Below are positions 51,250 through 60,961 of a stretch of 64,000 nucleotides of DNA, in pieces (position 1 is the first letter of the stretch; each line of letters begins with the position of its first letter). The translations under genes were made by a program, and so were the position numbers. A model generated the notes under the pieces. It did not search any database and had not been told where the DNA came from. It saw nothing but the letters and a program-made list of their open reading frames with translations. This DNA comes from Actinomycetales bacterium (GTDB lineage: Bacteria; Actinomycetota; Actinomycetes; Actinomycetales; Dermatophilaceae): the NCBI GenBank assembly GCA_016710385.1, contig JADJVX010000018.1, forward strand, positions 620,001 through 684,000, given 5' to 3'.

Positions 51250-54200
51250 TCAGTCGACCACGATCGCCGCGAGGGCGCGCTGGATCCGTTTGGCCGACAC
51301 GGGGTACGCCGTGCCCAGCCCCTGCGCGAACAGTGACACCCGCAGCTCCTCGATCATCCAACCGATCTCGACGACGTCGGGGGCACCCCGCTGGGCAGGC
51401 CGAAGCCCTTCCAGCAGAACGGCATACGAGCTCTCCACCGTGAGCACCTCGGCCATCCGGGCACCGTCCCGAGCTAGCTCGGACGGGGCACGCTCGAGGC
51501 GGTGCTGGACCGCCCGAAGGTAGCGGTGCAGGTCGCGCAACCGCGCCATGCCGGCATCGGCGAGGAAGCCCGGGCGGATGAGTTCGGCCAGTTGGGCCCG
51601 GACATCGGCGACGAGGTCAGCGGACGCGGGTGCCCTCATCGCATCGAGCATCCGGACCACCGTCAGGTGAGTGGCAAGGATCGGCTCGACGAGATCAACG
51701 ACCTGGATGACCCGCGCTGCCACATGAGCGCGCACGGCCTGGACTGCGGCGTCGAACTCGGCCCGGGTCCGAGGTGGGTGGTGAATCCGTTCCGTGACGA
51801 TCGCGTCGACGGCACACGCGAGGGCGTCGTCTAACAGCGCGGGGATCGAGCCGTGCGGGTTATGGCCGAGCGCCAGCTTCTGAGTGTTGCTCAGCCGGCC
51901 GAGCACCTGCTTCCACGGCGGAATCGTGCTCAGCAGCAGCAGCCGGCGCACTCCGAGATGGTGTTCGGCGGCGGCCTCGGCGGCTGTGGGCAAGACCTCC
52001 AGCGCCACCGAGTCACCCCGGTCGACGAGCGCGGGATAGCCCCGCACCGTCGTCCCGTGGGCCTGCGAGTCGTGCACCTCGGGCACCGTGTCGATGTCCC
52101 AGCTGCGCATCCCCGTTCGGAGCAATGAGGCTGCGGCTGCTGAGACTTGGCGGCGCAGCTGGGGTGCGACGACATCCTGCAGGGCGCTGACCGAGGCGGC
52201 CGAGGCGACCGCCTGGCCGCGCGCGTCCTCGGCGACGAAGGTGATCCTCAGGTGGGCAGGCAGCCGATCGACATCCCAGTCGGTGGCTGAGATCGACACG
52301 CCGTGGGTCTGCCGGAGCACCCCGGCGAGGACCTCGGTCAATGGCCCGTCGGCAGGGCCAATGCCGCGCTCTCCCAGGACGCGCACCGTGGCTGCGGCGT
52401 GCTCTGGCACCGGCACGAGCAACCGGCGGATCGGCTTGGGCAGAGTGCGCAGCAGGGCTGCGACGAGTTCCTCCCGTAGCCCTGGCACCTGCCAGTCGAA
52501 CCCCGTGTCGAGCGTGCGATTGAGCACGGTGAGCGGCACATGGACGGTCACGCCGTCGGCCGCCGTGCCCGGCTCGAACTGGTAGGTCACGGCGAGATCG
52601 AGGTCACCCTGTCGCCATGTCGTGGGGAACGCGTCGGGGTCGACGACGCCAGCAGCATCCCGGACGAGGAGGTCCTCGGTGAAGGTGAGCAGATCGGGTG
52701 TCCGCCGGGATGCCTTCTTCCACCAGGTGTCGAAATGCCGAGCCGACACCACCCCGGCCGGAACCCGCTGGTCGTAGAAGTCGACGAGGACCTCGTCCTC
52801 GACGACGATGTCGCGCCGCCGCGTGCGCGCTTCCCACTCGGAAAGCCGATCCACCAGAGCCTGATTGGCGTGAAAGAAGGTGTGCCGAGTAGTCCAGTCG
52901 CCTTCGACGAGGGCATGCCGGATGAACAACTCCCGGGCCAGATCGGGGTCGACCCTGCCAAGGGCGACGGTCCGGCCGACGACCAACGGTATGCCGTAGA
53001 GGGTCACCCGTTCGGTGGCCACCGCGCTGCCCCGGCGTGCCGACCACCGCGGCTCGGAGTACTGCCGCTTGACCAGGTGCTCAGCGGCCAGTTCAGCCCA
53101 GGCCGGGTCGATGCGCGCCACCGTACGAGCCCACAGCCGAGTGGTCTCGACCAACTCGCCGGCCATGACGACCTGCGGCGGACGCGAACGCAGCACCGAC
53201 CCGGGGGCGATGGCAAAGCGGGCTCCCCGAGCGCCGAGGAAGTCGCGGCGGGCCTCGTCCCACACCCCGATCTGGCCCAGCAGCCCGGCCAGCAGGGACC
53301 GATGCACCGCATCGGGGTCGATCTCCTCCGGCCAGGCGTCACGAGCGGTCGCCAGCCCGGCCGATCGCGTGGCCTGACGAAGCTGCCCCACGAGGTCTTG
53401 CCATTCGCGGATCCGCAGATAGTGGAGGTATTCGCTCTTGCACAGTCGGCGAAACGCATTGCCGGACAGCGTCTTCTGCTGCTCCTGCAGGTAGGTCCAC
53501 AGGTTGAGGAAGGCGACGAAGTCGGAGTGCGGGTCGGCGAACCGGCGGTGCGACGCGGTCGCTTGCTCCTGAGTGTCCAACGGCCGTTCGCGCGGGTCCT
53601 GGATCGACATGGCAGCCACGATGACGACGACCTCCCGCAGGCACCCGAGCCGATCGGCTGCCAGCAGCATGCGGGCCAGCCGCGGGTCGACGGGAAGCCG
53701 GGCGATCTCCCGCCCGGCAGGCGTGACCGCGCCGTCGGCATCGACAGCGCCGAGTTCGCTCAAGAGGGCCAGGCCGTCGCTGATCTGGCGGGCATCGGGC
53801 GGATCGACGAATGGGAAGGCTGCGATGTCGCCCAGATCCAGGGTGCGCATCTGCAGGATGACGGACGCGAGATTGGTGCGCAGGATCTCCGGATCGGTGA
53901 AGGCGGGGCGCGACTGGAAGTCCTCCACGGCATACAGGCGGATGCACACACCGTCGGCGAGCCGGCCACAGCGCCCGGTGCGCTGCGTGGCGCTGGCCTG
54001 GCTGACCGGTTCGATGGGCAGCCGCTGCATCTTGGTGCGCTGGCTGTAGCGCGAGATCCGAGCGGTGCCGGTGTCGACGACATAGCGGATGCCCGGCACG
54101 GTCAACGAGGTCTCCGCGACGTTGGTGGCCAGCACGACCCGGCGACCGGAGTGCGGCGCGAAGACCCGGTGCTGCTCGGCCGCCGAAAGCCGCGCGAAGA

Positions 54201-55146
54201 GCGGGACGATCTCGGTGTCGGGCAGTCCGAGGCCCGACAGCGCCTCGGCCGCGTCGCGAATCTCCCGCTCCCCGGACAGGAAGACGAGGATGTCGTGGGC
54301 GGGCACCTCGTCATGATCAGAGGCTTCGGTCCACAGCTCCTCGACGGCCTCGGTGATCCCAGTCACCTGGTCGACCTCGACCGGGCCGGCGTCGGCGGTC
54401 TCGCGTAGCAGCGGCCGGTAACGGACCTCCACAGGGTAGGTGCGACCGGAGACCTCGACGATCGGCGCGGGCCGCCCGTCGGCGTCGGCGAAGTGCCGGG
54501 CGAACCGCTCCGGGTCGATGGTGGCCGAAGTGATGACGACTTTGAGGTCGGGGCGCCGTGGCAGCAGTTGCTTGAGATAGCCGAGGATGAAGTCGATGTT
54601 GAGGCTGCGCTCGTGGGCCTCGTCGATGATGAGCGTGTCATAGCGGCGCAGGTCCCGGTCGCGCTGCAACTCGGCCAGCAGGATGCCGTCGGTCATCACC
54701 TTGACGAGGGTGTCGCGGGAGGTCTCGCCGGCGAACCGCACCTGGTAGCCCACGACGCCACCGAGCGGCACCTCGAGTTCCTCGGCCAGCCGTTCGGCGA
54801 CGGCGCGGGCCGCGATCCGGCGGGGTTGGGTGTGACCGATCGTCCCGGTGATGCCGCGACCCAGCTCCAGGCAGATCTTGGGCAACTGCGTCGTCTTGCC
54901 CGACCCCGTCTCCCCCGCGATGACGACGACCTGGTGATCGCGGATCGCGGCGGCGATCTCGTCGCGGCGAGTGGCGATCGGCAGGTCGTCGGGGTAGCGG
55001 ATCGCAGGCACCAAAGTCCGCCGCGCGGCATACCTCGCCGCACGGGTCTGGGCGCCGGCTCGGGGTGCTTCCGGAGGCGGCCGCCGCGAGCCACCCCGCC
55101 GGCGGCGGGGCTGGCGCTGCCGCGCCGTGGGCTGATCGTCGGACAC
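51250..55146 (-). CDS. hrpA: ATP-dependent RNA helicase HrpA
   Basis: The 1298-residue DEAH-box helicase has a basic, disordered N-terminus (residues 1-45), RecA domain 1 with Walker A (IAGETGSGKTTQLPKICLEL, near residue 76) and DEAH in TLIIDEAHERSLNIDFILGY, SAT in VVITSATIDPERFARHFA, RecA domain 2 (RVVLATNVAETSLTVPGI, QRTGRCGR), the winged helix and OB regions, and the large C-terminal HrpA-specific part. It remodels RNA, for example in rescue of stalled ribosomes in E. coli. The GTG at 55146 has no Shine-Dalgarno but TATCCT 7 bases upstream. Confidence 0.94.
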   Translation of the reverse strand: MSDDQPTARQRQPRRRRGGSRRPPPEAPRAGAQTRAARYAARRTLVPAIRYPDDLPIATRRDEIAAAIRDHQVVVIAGETGSGKTTQLPKICLELGRGITGTIGHTQPRRIAARAVAERLAEELEVPLGGVVGYQVRFAGETSRDTLVKVMTDGILLAELQRDRDLRRYDTLIIDEAHERSLNIDFILGYLKQLLPRRPDLKVVITSATIDPERFARHFADADGRPAPIVEVSGRTYPVEVRYRPLLRETADAGPVEVDQVTGITEAVEELWTEASDHDEVPAHDILVFLSGEREIRDAAEALSGLGLPDTEIVPLFARLSAAEQHRVFAPHSGRRVVLATNVAETSLTVPGIRYVVDTGTARISRYSQRTKMQRLPIEPVSQASATQRTGRCGRLADGVCIRLYAVEDFQSRPAFTDPEILRTNLASVILQMRTLDLGDIAAFPFVDPPDARQISDGLALLSELGAVDADGAVTPAGREIARLPVDPRLARMLLAADRLGCLREVVVIVAAMSIQDPRERPLDTQEQATASHRRFADPHSDFVAFLNLWTYLQEQQKTLSGNAFRRLCKSEYLHYLRIREWQDLVGQLRQATRSAGLATARDAWPEEIDPDAVHRSLLAGLLGQIGVWDEARRDFLGARGARFAIAPGSVLRSRPPQVVMAGELVETTRLWARTVARIDPAWAELAAEHLVKRQYSEPRWSARRGSAVATERVTLYGIPLVVGRTVALGRVDPDLARELFIRHALVEGDWTTRHTFFHANQALVDRLSEWEARTRRRDIVVEDEVLVDFYDQRVPAGVVSARHFDTWWKKASRRTPDLLTFTEDLLVRDAAGVVDPDAFPTTWRQGDLDLAVTYQFEPGTAADGVTVHVPLTVLNRTLDTGFDWQVPGLREELVAALLRTLPKPIRRLLVPVPEHAAATVRVLGERGIGPADGPLTEVLAGVLRQTHGVSISATDWDVDRLPAHLRITFVAEDARGQAVASAASVSALQDVVAPQLRRQVSAAAASLLRTGMRSWDIDTVPEVHDSQAHGTTVRGYPALVDRGDSVALEVLPTAAEAAAEHHLGVRRLLLLSTIPPWKQVLGRLSNTQKLALGHNPHGSIPALLDDALACAVDAIVTERIHHPPRTRAEFDAAVQAVRAHVAARVIQVVDLVEPILATHLTVVRMLDAMRAPASADLVADVRAQLAELIRPGFLADAGMARLRDLHRYLRAVQHRLERAPSELARDGARMAEVLTVESSYAVLLEGLRPAQRGAPDVVEIGWMIEELRVSLFAQGLGTAYPVSAKRIQRALAAIVVD

Positions 55147-55153
55147 GACCGCC

Positions 55154-55159
55154 AGGATA
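55154..55159 (-). promoter_or_regulatory. Candidate -10 element for leaderless hrpA transcript
   Basis: TATCCT on the minus strand, 7 bases before the GTG of hrpA; no Shine-Dalgarno is present between them. Confidence 0.4.
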
Positions 55160-55188
55160 GGTGGCCGACGCGGCCAGGCCGTCAGCCG

Positions 55189-55311
55189 TCAGCCCGGTGG
55201 CGGTTGGTCGGCCGCTGGCCGGGCGATCAGCCAGTCAAACCACTGCACCACCGCGACCTGGCTGGTCTGGTCATAGTGCAGGGTCGCGTATGCCGCGAAG
55301 TCAGCCGTCAC
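55189..55311 (-). CDS. Possible 40-residue protein after the NodB gene
   Basis: A GTG at 55311 overlaps the stop of the deacetylase gene (GTGA), the same coupling used throughout this genome, and opens a 40-codon frame that starts VTADFAAYATLHYDQTSQVA and contains VVQWFDWLIARP. Codon third positions are mostly G or C. It has no recognised homology and no membrane helix. It may be a real small protein, or the leftover of a C-terminal extension; both are inference. Confidence 0.3.
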   Translation of the reverse strand: MTADFAAYATLHYDQTSQVAVVQWFDWLIARPAADQPPPG

Positions 55312-56231
55312 CGGAGCTGGTCGAGGGTGACGAAGGAATAGCCCGCAGCCCGCAGCCTGGTGATGATCGTCGGGAGCGCATCGGCATCGAGCGTGCTGTT
55401 GTCGCTCGGGTGCCCGCCTAGATGCATGAGGACGATCTCACCTGGCGACCGGGCCGCGACGACCCGGTCGACCACCTTGGTGACCGACTGCCCGCCCGAG
55501 GTGCCCTGCCACCCGAGGCTGTCGACGGTCCAGCCCACAGCCAGGTAGCCCTCCGCATTGACCAATGCCAAGGTGTGCGGGGAGGACTCCCCGAAGGGGA
55601 AGCGGAAGAGCGGACGAGACTCGCCGCCGCCAGAGGCGGCGATCTGATCCCGGGTCCGGGACAGCTGCGACCGGACGAGGCCGTCGCTCAACGCGGGGAA
55701 GTGCGGGTGGTCCCAGGAGTGGTTGCCGACCGGTCCGATCGCCGCGAGGGTCCGGATCAGCGCGGGATTGGCCTTGGCAAAGGTGCCGGTGACGAAGAAG
55801 GACGCCGGCACCCCCTGCGACCTAAGGATGTCGACGATCCTCTGCGCACCACGAGCATCGGCACCGCCGTCGAAGGTCAAGGCAACGACCTTGGTGGCCA
55901 CCGGCAGCTTCGAGACGATCTTCCCGGCATACGCCCCCGGTCCGGCGGACGCTGGGGAGGTGGCCGGGGCGGGCGGCTGGCGGGTCGTTGGAGCGGGCGA
56001 GGGGCCCGGCGTACGGGCTGGCGATGTCGGGTCCGAGGACCGGCCGGGGCCGCTCGACGGAGAGACAGCGGGGCTCGCGGTGGGTGACTGGGCAGGGGTG
56101 GTCAGCGGCGAGGACGCAGCGGGGCTCGGGGTGGCAGCTACGTCGATGGCCCCCGGTGACGACTGCCCCGAACAGGCCACCAGCACAGCGGCGGCCGCAA
56201 CCGCACCGACTGCACAGCGCATCCGACCCAT
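55308..56231 (-). CDS. NodB-type polysaccharide deacetylase, lipoprotein
   Basis: A 307-residue secreted lipoprotein: the signal peptide MGRMRCAVGAVAAAAVLVAC ends at a lipobox (LVAC, Cys 20), followed by a Pro/Ser/Thr-rich linker of about 75 residues (SSPLTTPAQSPTASPAVSPS). The NodB domain carries the catalytic base in VALTFDGGADARGAQRIV and zinc His residues in NHSWDHPHF, then FRFPFGESSPHTLAL and IVLMHLGGH. It probably deacetylates peptidoglycan or a surface glycan. In the first motif TFDGG replaces the usual TFDDG, so one catalytic Asp is changed to Gly, as in some other actinobacterial members. Confidence 0.85.
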   Translation of the reverse strand: MGRMRCAVGAVAAAAVLVACSGQSSPGAIDVAATPSPAASSPLTTPAQSPTASPAVSPSSGPGRSSDPTSPARTPGPSPAPTTRQPPAPATSPASAGPGAYAGKIVSKLPVATKVVALTFDGGADARGAQRIVDILRSQGVPASFFVTGTFAKANPALIRTLAAIGPVGNHSWDHPHFPALSDGLVRSQLSRTRDQIAASGGGESRPLFRFPFGESSPHTLALVNAEGYLAVGWTVDSLGWQGTSGGQSVTKVVDRVVAARSPGEIVLMHLGGHPSDNSTLDADALPTIITRLRAAGYSFVTLDQLR

Positions 56232-56246
56232 GTCTCTATGATGCGC

Positions 56247-56284
56247 CCGGGGGCGCCATCCTCGCTGGGAATAGGCGCCCCCGG
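56247..56284. terminator. 11-bp hairpin after metY
   Basis: CCGGGGGCGCC (56247-56257) and GGCGCCCCCGG (56274-56284) are exact complements over a 16-base loop. It starts 9 bases beyond the metY stop on the minus strand. Confidence 0.7.
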
Positions 56285-56292
56285 AACGCGAT

Positions 56293-57606
<1,314 letters not shown>

Positions 57607-57715
57607 CGGTCGTGCCTTCCTCGTGTCGCACAGGGCAACAGCCCATCGGTATGCCGTGCCGCCGAGGGTTCGCGACGCTCTCGCGTCGAGGCACCACCCG
57701 AAGGACGGTGCGGGA

Positions 57716-57847
57716 GGATCCCGCGCTTGCCGGATCGCCATGAGGATGATCCTCACCGCCGACCGACCTGGTCCTCACCCGGGGCACCCCGCCGCGCAGG
57801 AGGGTTGCCGATCAGCGAGCCGGGGCTTGTCGCTGACGCTCTTGACC
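57716..57847 (-). promoter_or_regulatory. SAM-IV riboswitch in the metY leader
   Basis: On the minus strand the leader reads GGTCAAGAGCGTCAGCGACA, then AGCCCCGGCTCGCTG, CGGCAACCCTCC, GCGGGGTGCCCCGGGTGAGG, ACCAGG, and ends with GGCAAGCGCGGGATCC. These blocks, in this order, are the conserved core of the actinobacterial SAM-IV class as I know it: the P1 strand GGTCA, the GGCAACC joining region, GGGGTGCCCCGGGTGA-GACCAGG, and the 3' GGCAAGCGCGGG pseudoknot segment. It sits about 110 bases before metY. Confidence 0.85.
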
Positions 57848-57854
57848 ACTAGAG

Positions 57855-57860
57855 ACGATA
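57855..57860 (-). promoter_or_regulatory. Candidate -10 element of the metY transcript
   Basis: TATCGT on the minus strand lies 7 bases before the first base of the riboswitch core, so transcription would start at the aptamer's 5' end. It fits TANNNT; no strong -35 is seen. Confidence 0.45.
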
Positions 57861-58018
57861 CGTCGCTCTCATCTCGCTGGCAGGCACGTCTTGGATTATG
57901 GACCAGTCGTCCACATGTTGACCCAGTCCAAATTCGGGCGTCCAGCCGACGCCGACGCAGTGGCCGGCCGGCATACCTCGTCGTCTCCGGGGCCCCCCTG
58001 GGCGGCGACAATGGGGGC

Positions 58019-59062
58019 ATGACCTTTCGAACCGACGAATACCGCGCCGCCAGCGATCGTTACGAGCGACTGCCCTACCGCCGGTGCGGGCGGAGCGGAC
58101 TGGACCTGCCGGTGATTTCGCTCGGGCTGTGGCACAACTTCGGCGACGACGTGCCCCTGGAACGGCAGCAGGCCATCCTGCGGCGAGCCTTCGATCTCGG
58201 TGTTACCCATTTCGACCTCGCGAACAACTACGGGCCCCCGTATGGCTCGGCCGAACGCAACTTCGGCACCCTCTTCGCCCGCGATTTCCGGCCCTACCGT
58301 GACGAGTTGATCCTCTCGACGAAGGCCGGCTACGACATGTGGCCGGGTCCCTATGGCCAGGGCGGCGGCTCGCGGAAATACCTGCTCGCCTCGCTGGATC
58401 AGTCGTTGGCTCGGCTGGGTGTCGACTATGTCGACATCTTCTACAGCCACCGCTTCGACGCGACGACCCCACTGGAGGAGACCCTCGGAGCGCTCGACTC
58501 CGCCGTGCGCGCAGGCAAGGCCCTCTATGTCGGCATCTCGTCCTACTCCGGTGAGCGCACTCGCGAGGCCGTCGCCATCTTGGCCGAGATGGGCACGCCG
58601 TTGCTCATCCACCAACCGTCCTACTCCATGCTCAACCGCTGGATCGAGCGCGATCTGCTCGACGTGCTCGGTGACACGGGCGTCGGATGCATCGCCTTCT
58701 CGCCCTTGGCGCAGGGGATGCTCACGTCGAAGTACCTCGGCGGCATCCCAGCGGATTCCCGTGCGGCACAGGGGAAGTCCTTGGATCCGACATTGCTGAC
58801 CGATGCTGCGCTGATGCATATTCGCGCGCTCAACGACATCGCCGCAGCGCGCGGGCAGTCCTTGGCCCAACTCGCGCTCGCGTGGGCATTGCGCGATGAG
58901 CGCATCACGTCCGTGCTCATCGGTGCCTCGAGTGTCGCCCAGCTCGAGGACTCGCTCGCGGCGACGTCGAAACTGGACTTCAGCGCCGACGAGCTATCGA
59001 CCATTGACGGCCACGCAGTGGAGTCGGGCATCAACCTCTGGGCCTCCTCGTCGGCGCACTGA
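58019..59062 (+). CDS. Aldo/keto reductase (YghZ-like)
   Basis: A 347-residue NADPH-dependent aldo/keto reductase of the YghZ/Kv-beta-like group. The catalytic Asp and Tyr lie in VTHFDLANNYGPPYGSAERN, the Lys in LILSTKAGYDMWPGPYGQGG and the His in YVDIFYSHRFDATTPLEETL. The long loop GPYGQGGGSRKYLLASLDQS marks the glyceraldehyde-3-phosphate reductase-like subgroup; the C-terminal SVLIGASSVAQLEDSLAA binds the cofactor phosphate. The start ATG at 58019 has no clear Shine-Dalgarno. It is divergent from metY. Confidence 0.88.
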   Translation: MTFRTDEYRAASDRYERLPYRRCGRSGLDLPVISLGLWHNFGDDVPLERQQAILRRAFDLGVTHFDLANNYGPPYGSAERNFGTLFARDFRPYRDELILSTKAGYDMWPGPYGQGGGSRKYLLASLDQSLARLGVDYVDIFYSHRFDATTPLEETLGALDSAVRAGKALYVGISSYSGERTREAVAILAEMGTPLLIHQPSYSMLNRWIERDLLDVLGDTGVGCIAFSPLAQGMLTSKYLGGIPADSRAAQGKSLDPTLLTDAALMHIRALNDIAAARGQSLAQLALAWALRDERITSVLIGASSVAQLEDSLAATSKLDFSADELSTIDGHAVESGINLWASSSAH

Positions 59063-59169
59063 CCGGGCCGGCAGCCCAGACCCTGGCACGGCTTTCCGTC
59101 GTGGCCGACGACCTGCCTGCGGATGCCCTGAGGCGGTCGGCCGCGTCCTCGGGCTGGAGCGTGAGCCCC

Positions 59170-59211
59170 GACAAAGACCCGACAAAGACCCGGCAAGACC
59201 ACGCAAGACCA
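59170..59211. repeat. Two short tandem direct repeats downstream of the aldo/keto reductase
   Basis: CGACAAAGACC occurs twice in tandem, followed by two copies of GCAAGACCAC. The 278-base gap 59063-59340 holds no gene that I can support; this repeat and the ppk2 terminator are its only features. Confidence 0.55.
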
Positions 59212-59304
59212 CGAGAGCACTCTGGTGCTGCCGAGATCGGTGCAGCGCTCACGACCGACCCACTGACCGGGACGGTGAAGAAGGGCATCGGTCGCCGACG
59301 TCGT

Positions 59305-59325
59305 CCCGAGCCGCACCGGCTCGGG
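59305..59325. terminator. 9-bp hairpin after ppk2
   Basis: CCCGAGCCG (59305-59313) and CGGCTCGGG (59317-59325) pair with a 3-base loop, 16 bases after the ppk2 stop on the minus strand. Confidence 0.7.
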
Positions 59326-59340
59326 CGGGCTCCCGGCCGG

Positions 59341-60357
59341 TCAGACGTGCAGGTGCGGACGGATCGGACGCTCGCCCTGGTCGAAGACCAACTCCGGACG
59401 GCCAACCAGGAGCGGATCGGGGGTGCCCACGATGGAGTGGTCCTTGTCGGGGTAGTCGACCCGCGACAACAGCACGCGCATCGCCTCGAGACGGGCCCGC
59501 TTCTTGTCGTTGGATTTCACGACCGTCCAGGGGGCTTCCTTGGTGTCGGTGTAGAAGAACATCGCCTCCTTGGCCTGGGTGTAGGCGTCCCACTTGTCCA
59601 GGCTCGCGAGGTCGGTGGGCGAGAGCTTCCACTGGCGCACCGGGTCGATCTTCCGACGCTCGAAGCGGCGCAGCTGCTCGGCCCGCCCGACCGAGAACCA
59701 CAGCTTGGCGAGGGTCACGCCCGAGCCGATGAGCATCTTCTCGAACGCCGGGCACTGCCGGAGGAACTCGAGATATTCACTTGGGGAGCAGAACCCCATG
59801 ACCCGCTCGACGCCGGCGCGGTTGTACCAGGAGCGGTCCATGAGGACGATCTCACCGGCAGCTGGCATGTGCACGACGTAGCGCTGGAAATACCACTGGG
59901 TCACCTCGCGCTCGGTCGGCTTCTCCAGGGCGACCACCCGGGCGCCACGGGGGTTGAGGTGCTCCATGAAGCGCTTGATCGCGCCACCCTTGCCGGCGGC
60001 ATCGCGTCCTTCGAAGACGACGACGACCTTGGAGCCGGACTCCTTGACGTACTTCTGCATCTTGAGCAACTCGATCTGCAGCAGCCGCTTGGTCGCTTCG
60101 TACTCGGCGAGCTTGAGCTTCTTGGTGTAGGGATAGTTCTGCCGCCACGCGATGGGATCCGGGTCCAACGGCTCTCCGGGGACGTAACGGATCTTCGCGT
60201 CGTCACCCTCTTGCTCCAGGAGCATCCGATTGCGCAGCTCGTCGAGTGTCTCGGTGGTGGGCGTGAACGTCGAGGTGGAGTAGACGAAAGTGCCGTCACC
60301 GTTGGCCTGGCCGAGGGTCTCTGACGGCTGGGTGGGTGCCGAGTTCTGATCGGACAT
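59341..60357 (-). CDS. ppk2: Polyphosphate kinase 2
   Basis: A 338-residue PPK2 that moves phosphate between polyphosphate and nucleoside diphosphates (or monophosphates). The Walker A loop is VVVVFEGRDAAGKGGAIKR near residue 112, Walker B-like IVLMDRSWYNRAGVERVMGF, and the lid residues KLWFSVGRAEQLRRFERRK. It has a single PPK2 domain with a 60-residue N-terminal extension. ATG 60357 has GAGGAAGG upstream. It could regenerate GTP/ATP from stored polyphosphate, a usual trait of polyphosphate-accumulating actinobacteria; that link is inference. Confidence 0.92.
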   Translation of the reverse strand: MSDQNSAPTQPSETLGQANGDGTFVYSTSTFTPTTETLDELRNRMLLEQEGDDAKIRYVPGEPLDPDPIAWRQNYPYTKKLKLAEYEATKRLLQIELLKMQKYVKESGSKVVVVFEGRDAAGKGGAIKRFMEHLNPRGARVVALEKPTEREVTQWYFQRYVVHMPAAGEIVLMDRSWYNRAGVERVMGFCSPSEYLEFLRQCPAFEKMLIGSGVTLAKLWFSVGRAEQLRRFERRKIDPVRQWKLSPTDLASLDKWDAYTQAKEAMFFYTDTKEAPWTVVKSNDKKRARLEAMRVLLSRVDYPDKDHSIVGTPDPLLVGRPELVFDQGERPIRPHLHV

Positions 60358-60443
60358 CGGTGGCCTTCCTCGCGTGGTGGGATGGGGTCGATGGTAGGGG
60401 ACGAGGAATAGGTATTTGCCGTCAGGTCAGGTTGACTTGGCCC

Positions 60444-60875
60444 ATGATTCACGGCACATACGCCCCCAGCCCCAGCGGTTGGGTCCGCAACCAGGTCGAG
60501 GCCATCGAAGCAGCCGGTGACACGTCCGTTGTCGGCGTCGGAGGTGGCCGGGTCATCCTGATGACCATGGTCGGTCACAGCTCCGGACTCGTGCGTAAGG
60601 TGCCCGTCATGCGCGTCGAGGAGGACGGCCGGTATGCCGCCTTCGGCAGCCTCGGGGGCGCCCCCAAGGACCCCGTCTGGGTGGCCAACCTGCGGGCCAA
60701 TCCCGACATCGAGGTCATGGACGGCACGGTCCGCACGCCGATGCGGGCCCGCGAAGTCTTCGGTGCGGAGCGCCGGCTGTGGTGGGACCGCGGGGTGGCC
60801 GTGTTCCCGGACTACACGGCATACCAGGCGCGCACCACGCGCGTGATCCCGGTCTTCGTGCTCGAACCCCGCTGA
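60444..60875 (+). CDS. Deazaflavin (F420)-dependent nitroreductase/quinone reductase family protein
   Basis: A 143-residue protein of the DDN family (split barrel) that uses reduced F420 in mycobacteria to reduce quinones or nitro drugs. Family blocks are HSSGLVRKVPVMRVEEDGRY, AAFGSLGGAPKDPVWVANLR and NPDIEVMDGTVRTP, with the tail YQARTTRVIPVFVLEP. The ATG at 60444 is selected since residues before it are not conserved. Whether this strain makes F420 cannot be told from the window. It stands alone between ppk2 (divergent) and the SPFH gene. Confidence 0.87.
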   Translation: MIHGTYAPSPSGWVRNQVEAIEAAGDTSVVGVGGGRVILMTMVGHSSGLVRKVPVMRVEEDGRYAAFGSLGGAPKDPVWVANLRANPDIEVMDGTVRTPMRAREVFGAERRLWWDRGVAVFPDYTAYQARTTRVIPVFVLEPR

Positions 60876-60915
60876 CACCCTACGGAACCTAGCCGCCCTC
60901 GTGCGCGTCCTAAAT

Positions 60916-60936
60916 GTGATATCACTTAGATGTCAC
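60916..60936. promoter_or_regulatory. Palindromic operator upstream of the SPFH/RHH pair
   Basis: A perfect 10-bp palindrome GTGATATCAC (60916-60925) is followed after 3 bases by a partial copy, GATGTCAC (60929-60936). The AT-rich segment also contains TTAGAT, a possible -10. It lies about 25-45 bases before the SPFH start and would suit a ribbon-helix-helix dimer such as the product of the second gene. Confidence 0.6.
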
Positions 60937-60961
60937 ATACCGTGGTCCGCAGGAGGCCCCG

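Noticed and set aside
52540..54408. 622-codon plus-strand frame opposite hrpA
   Set aside because: Antisense shadow of the helicase; no start signals and no recognisable fold.
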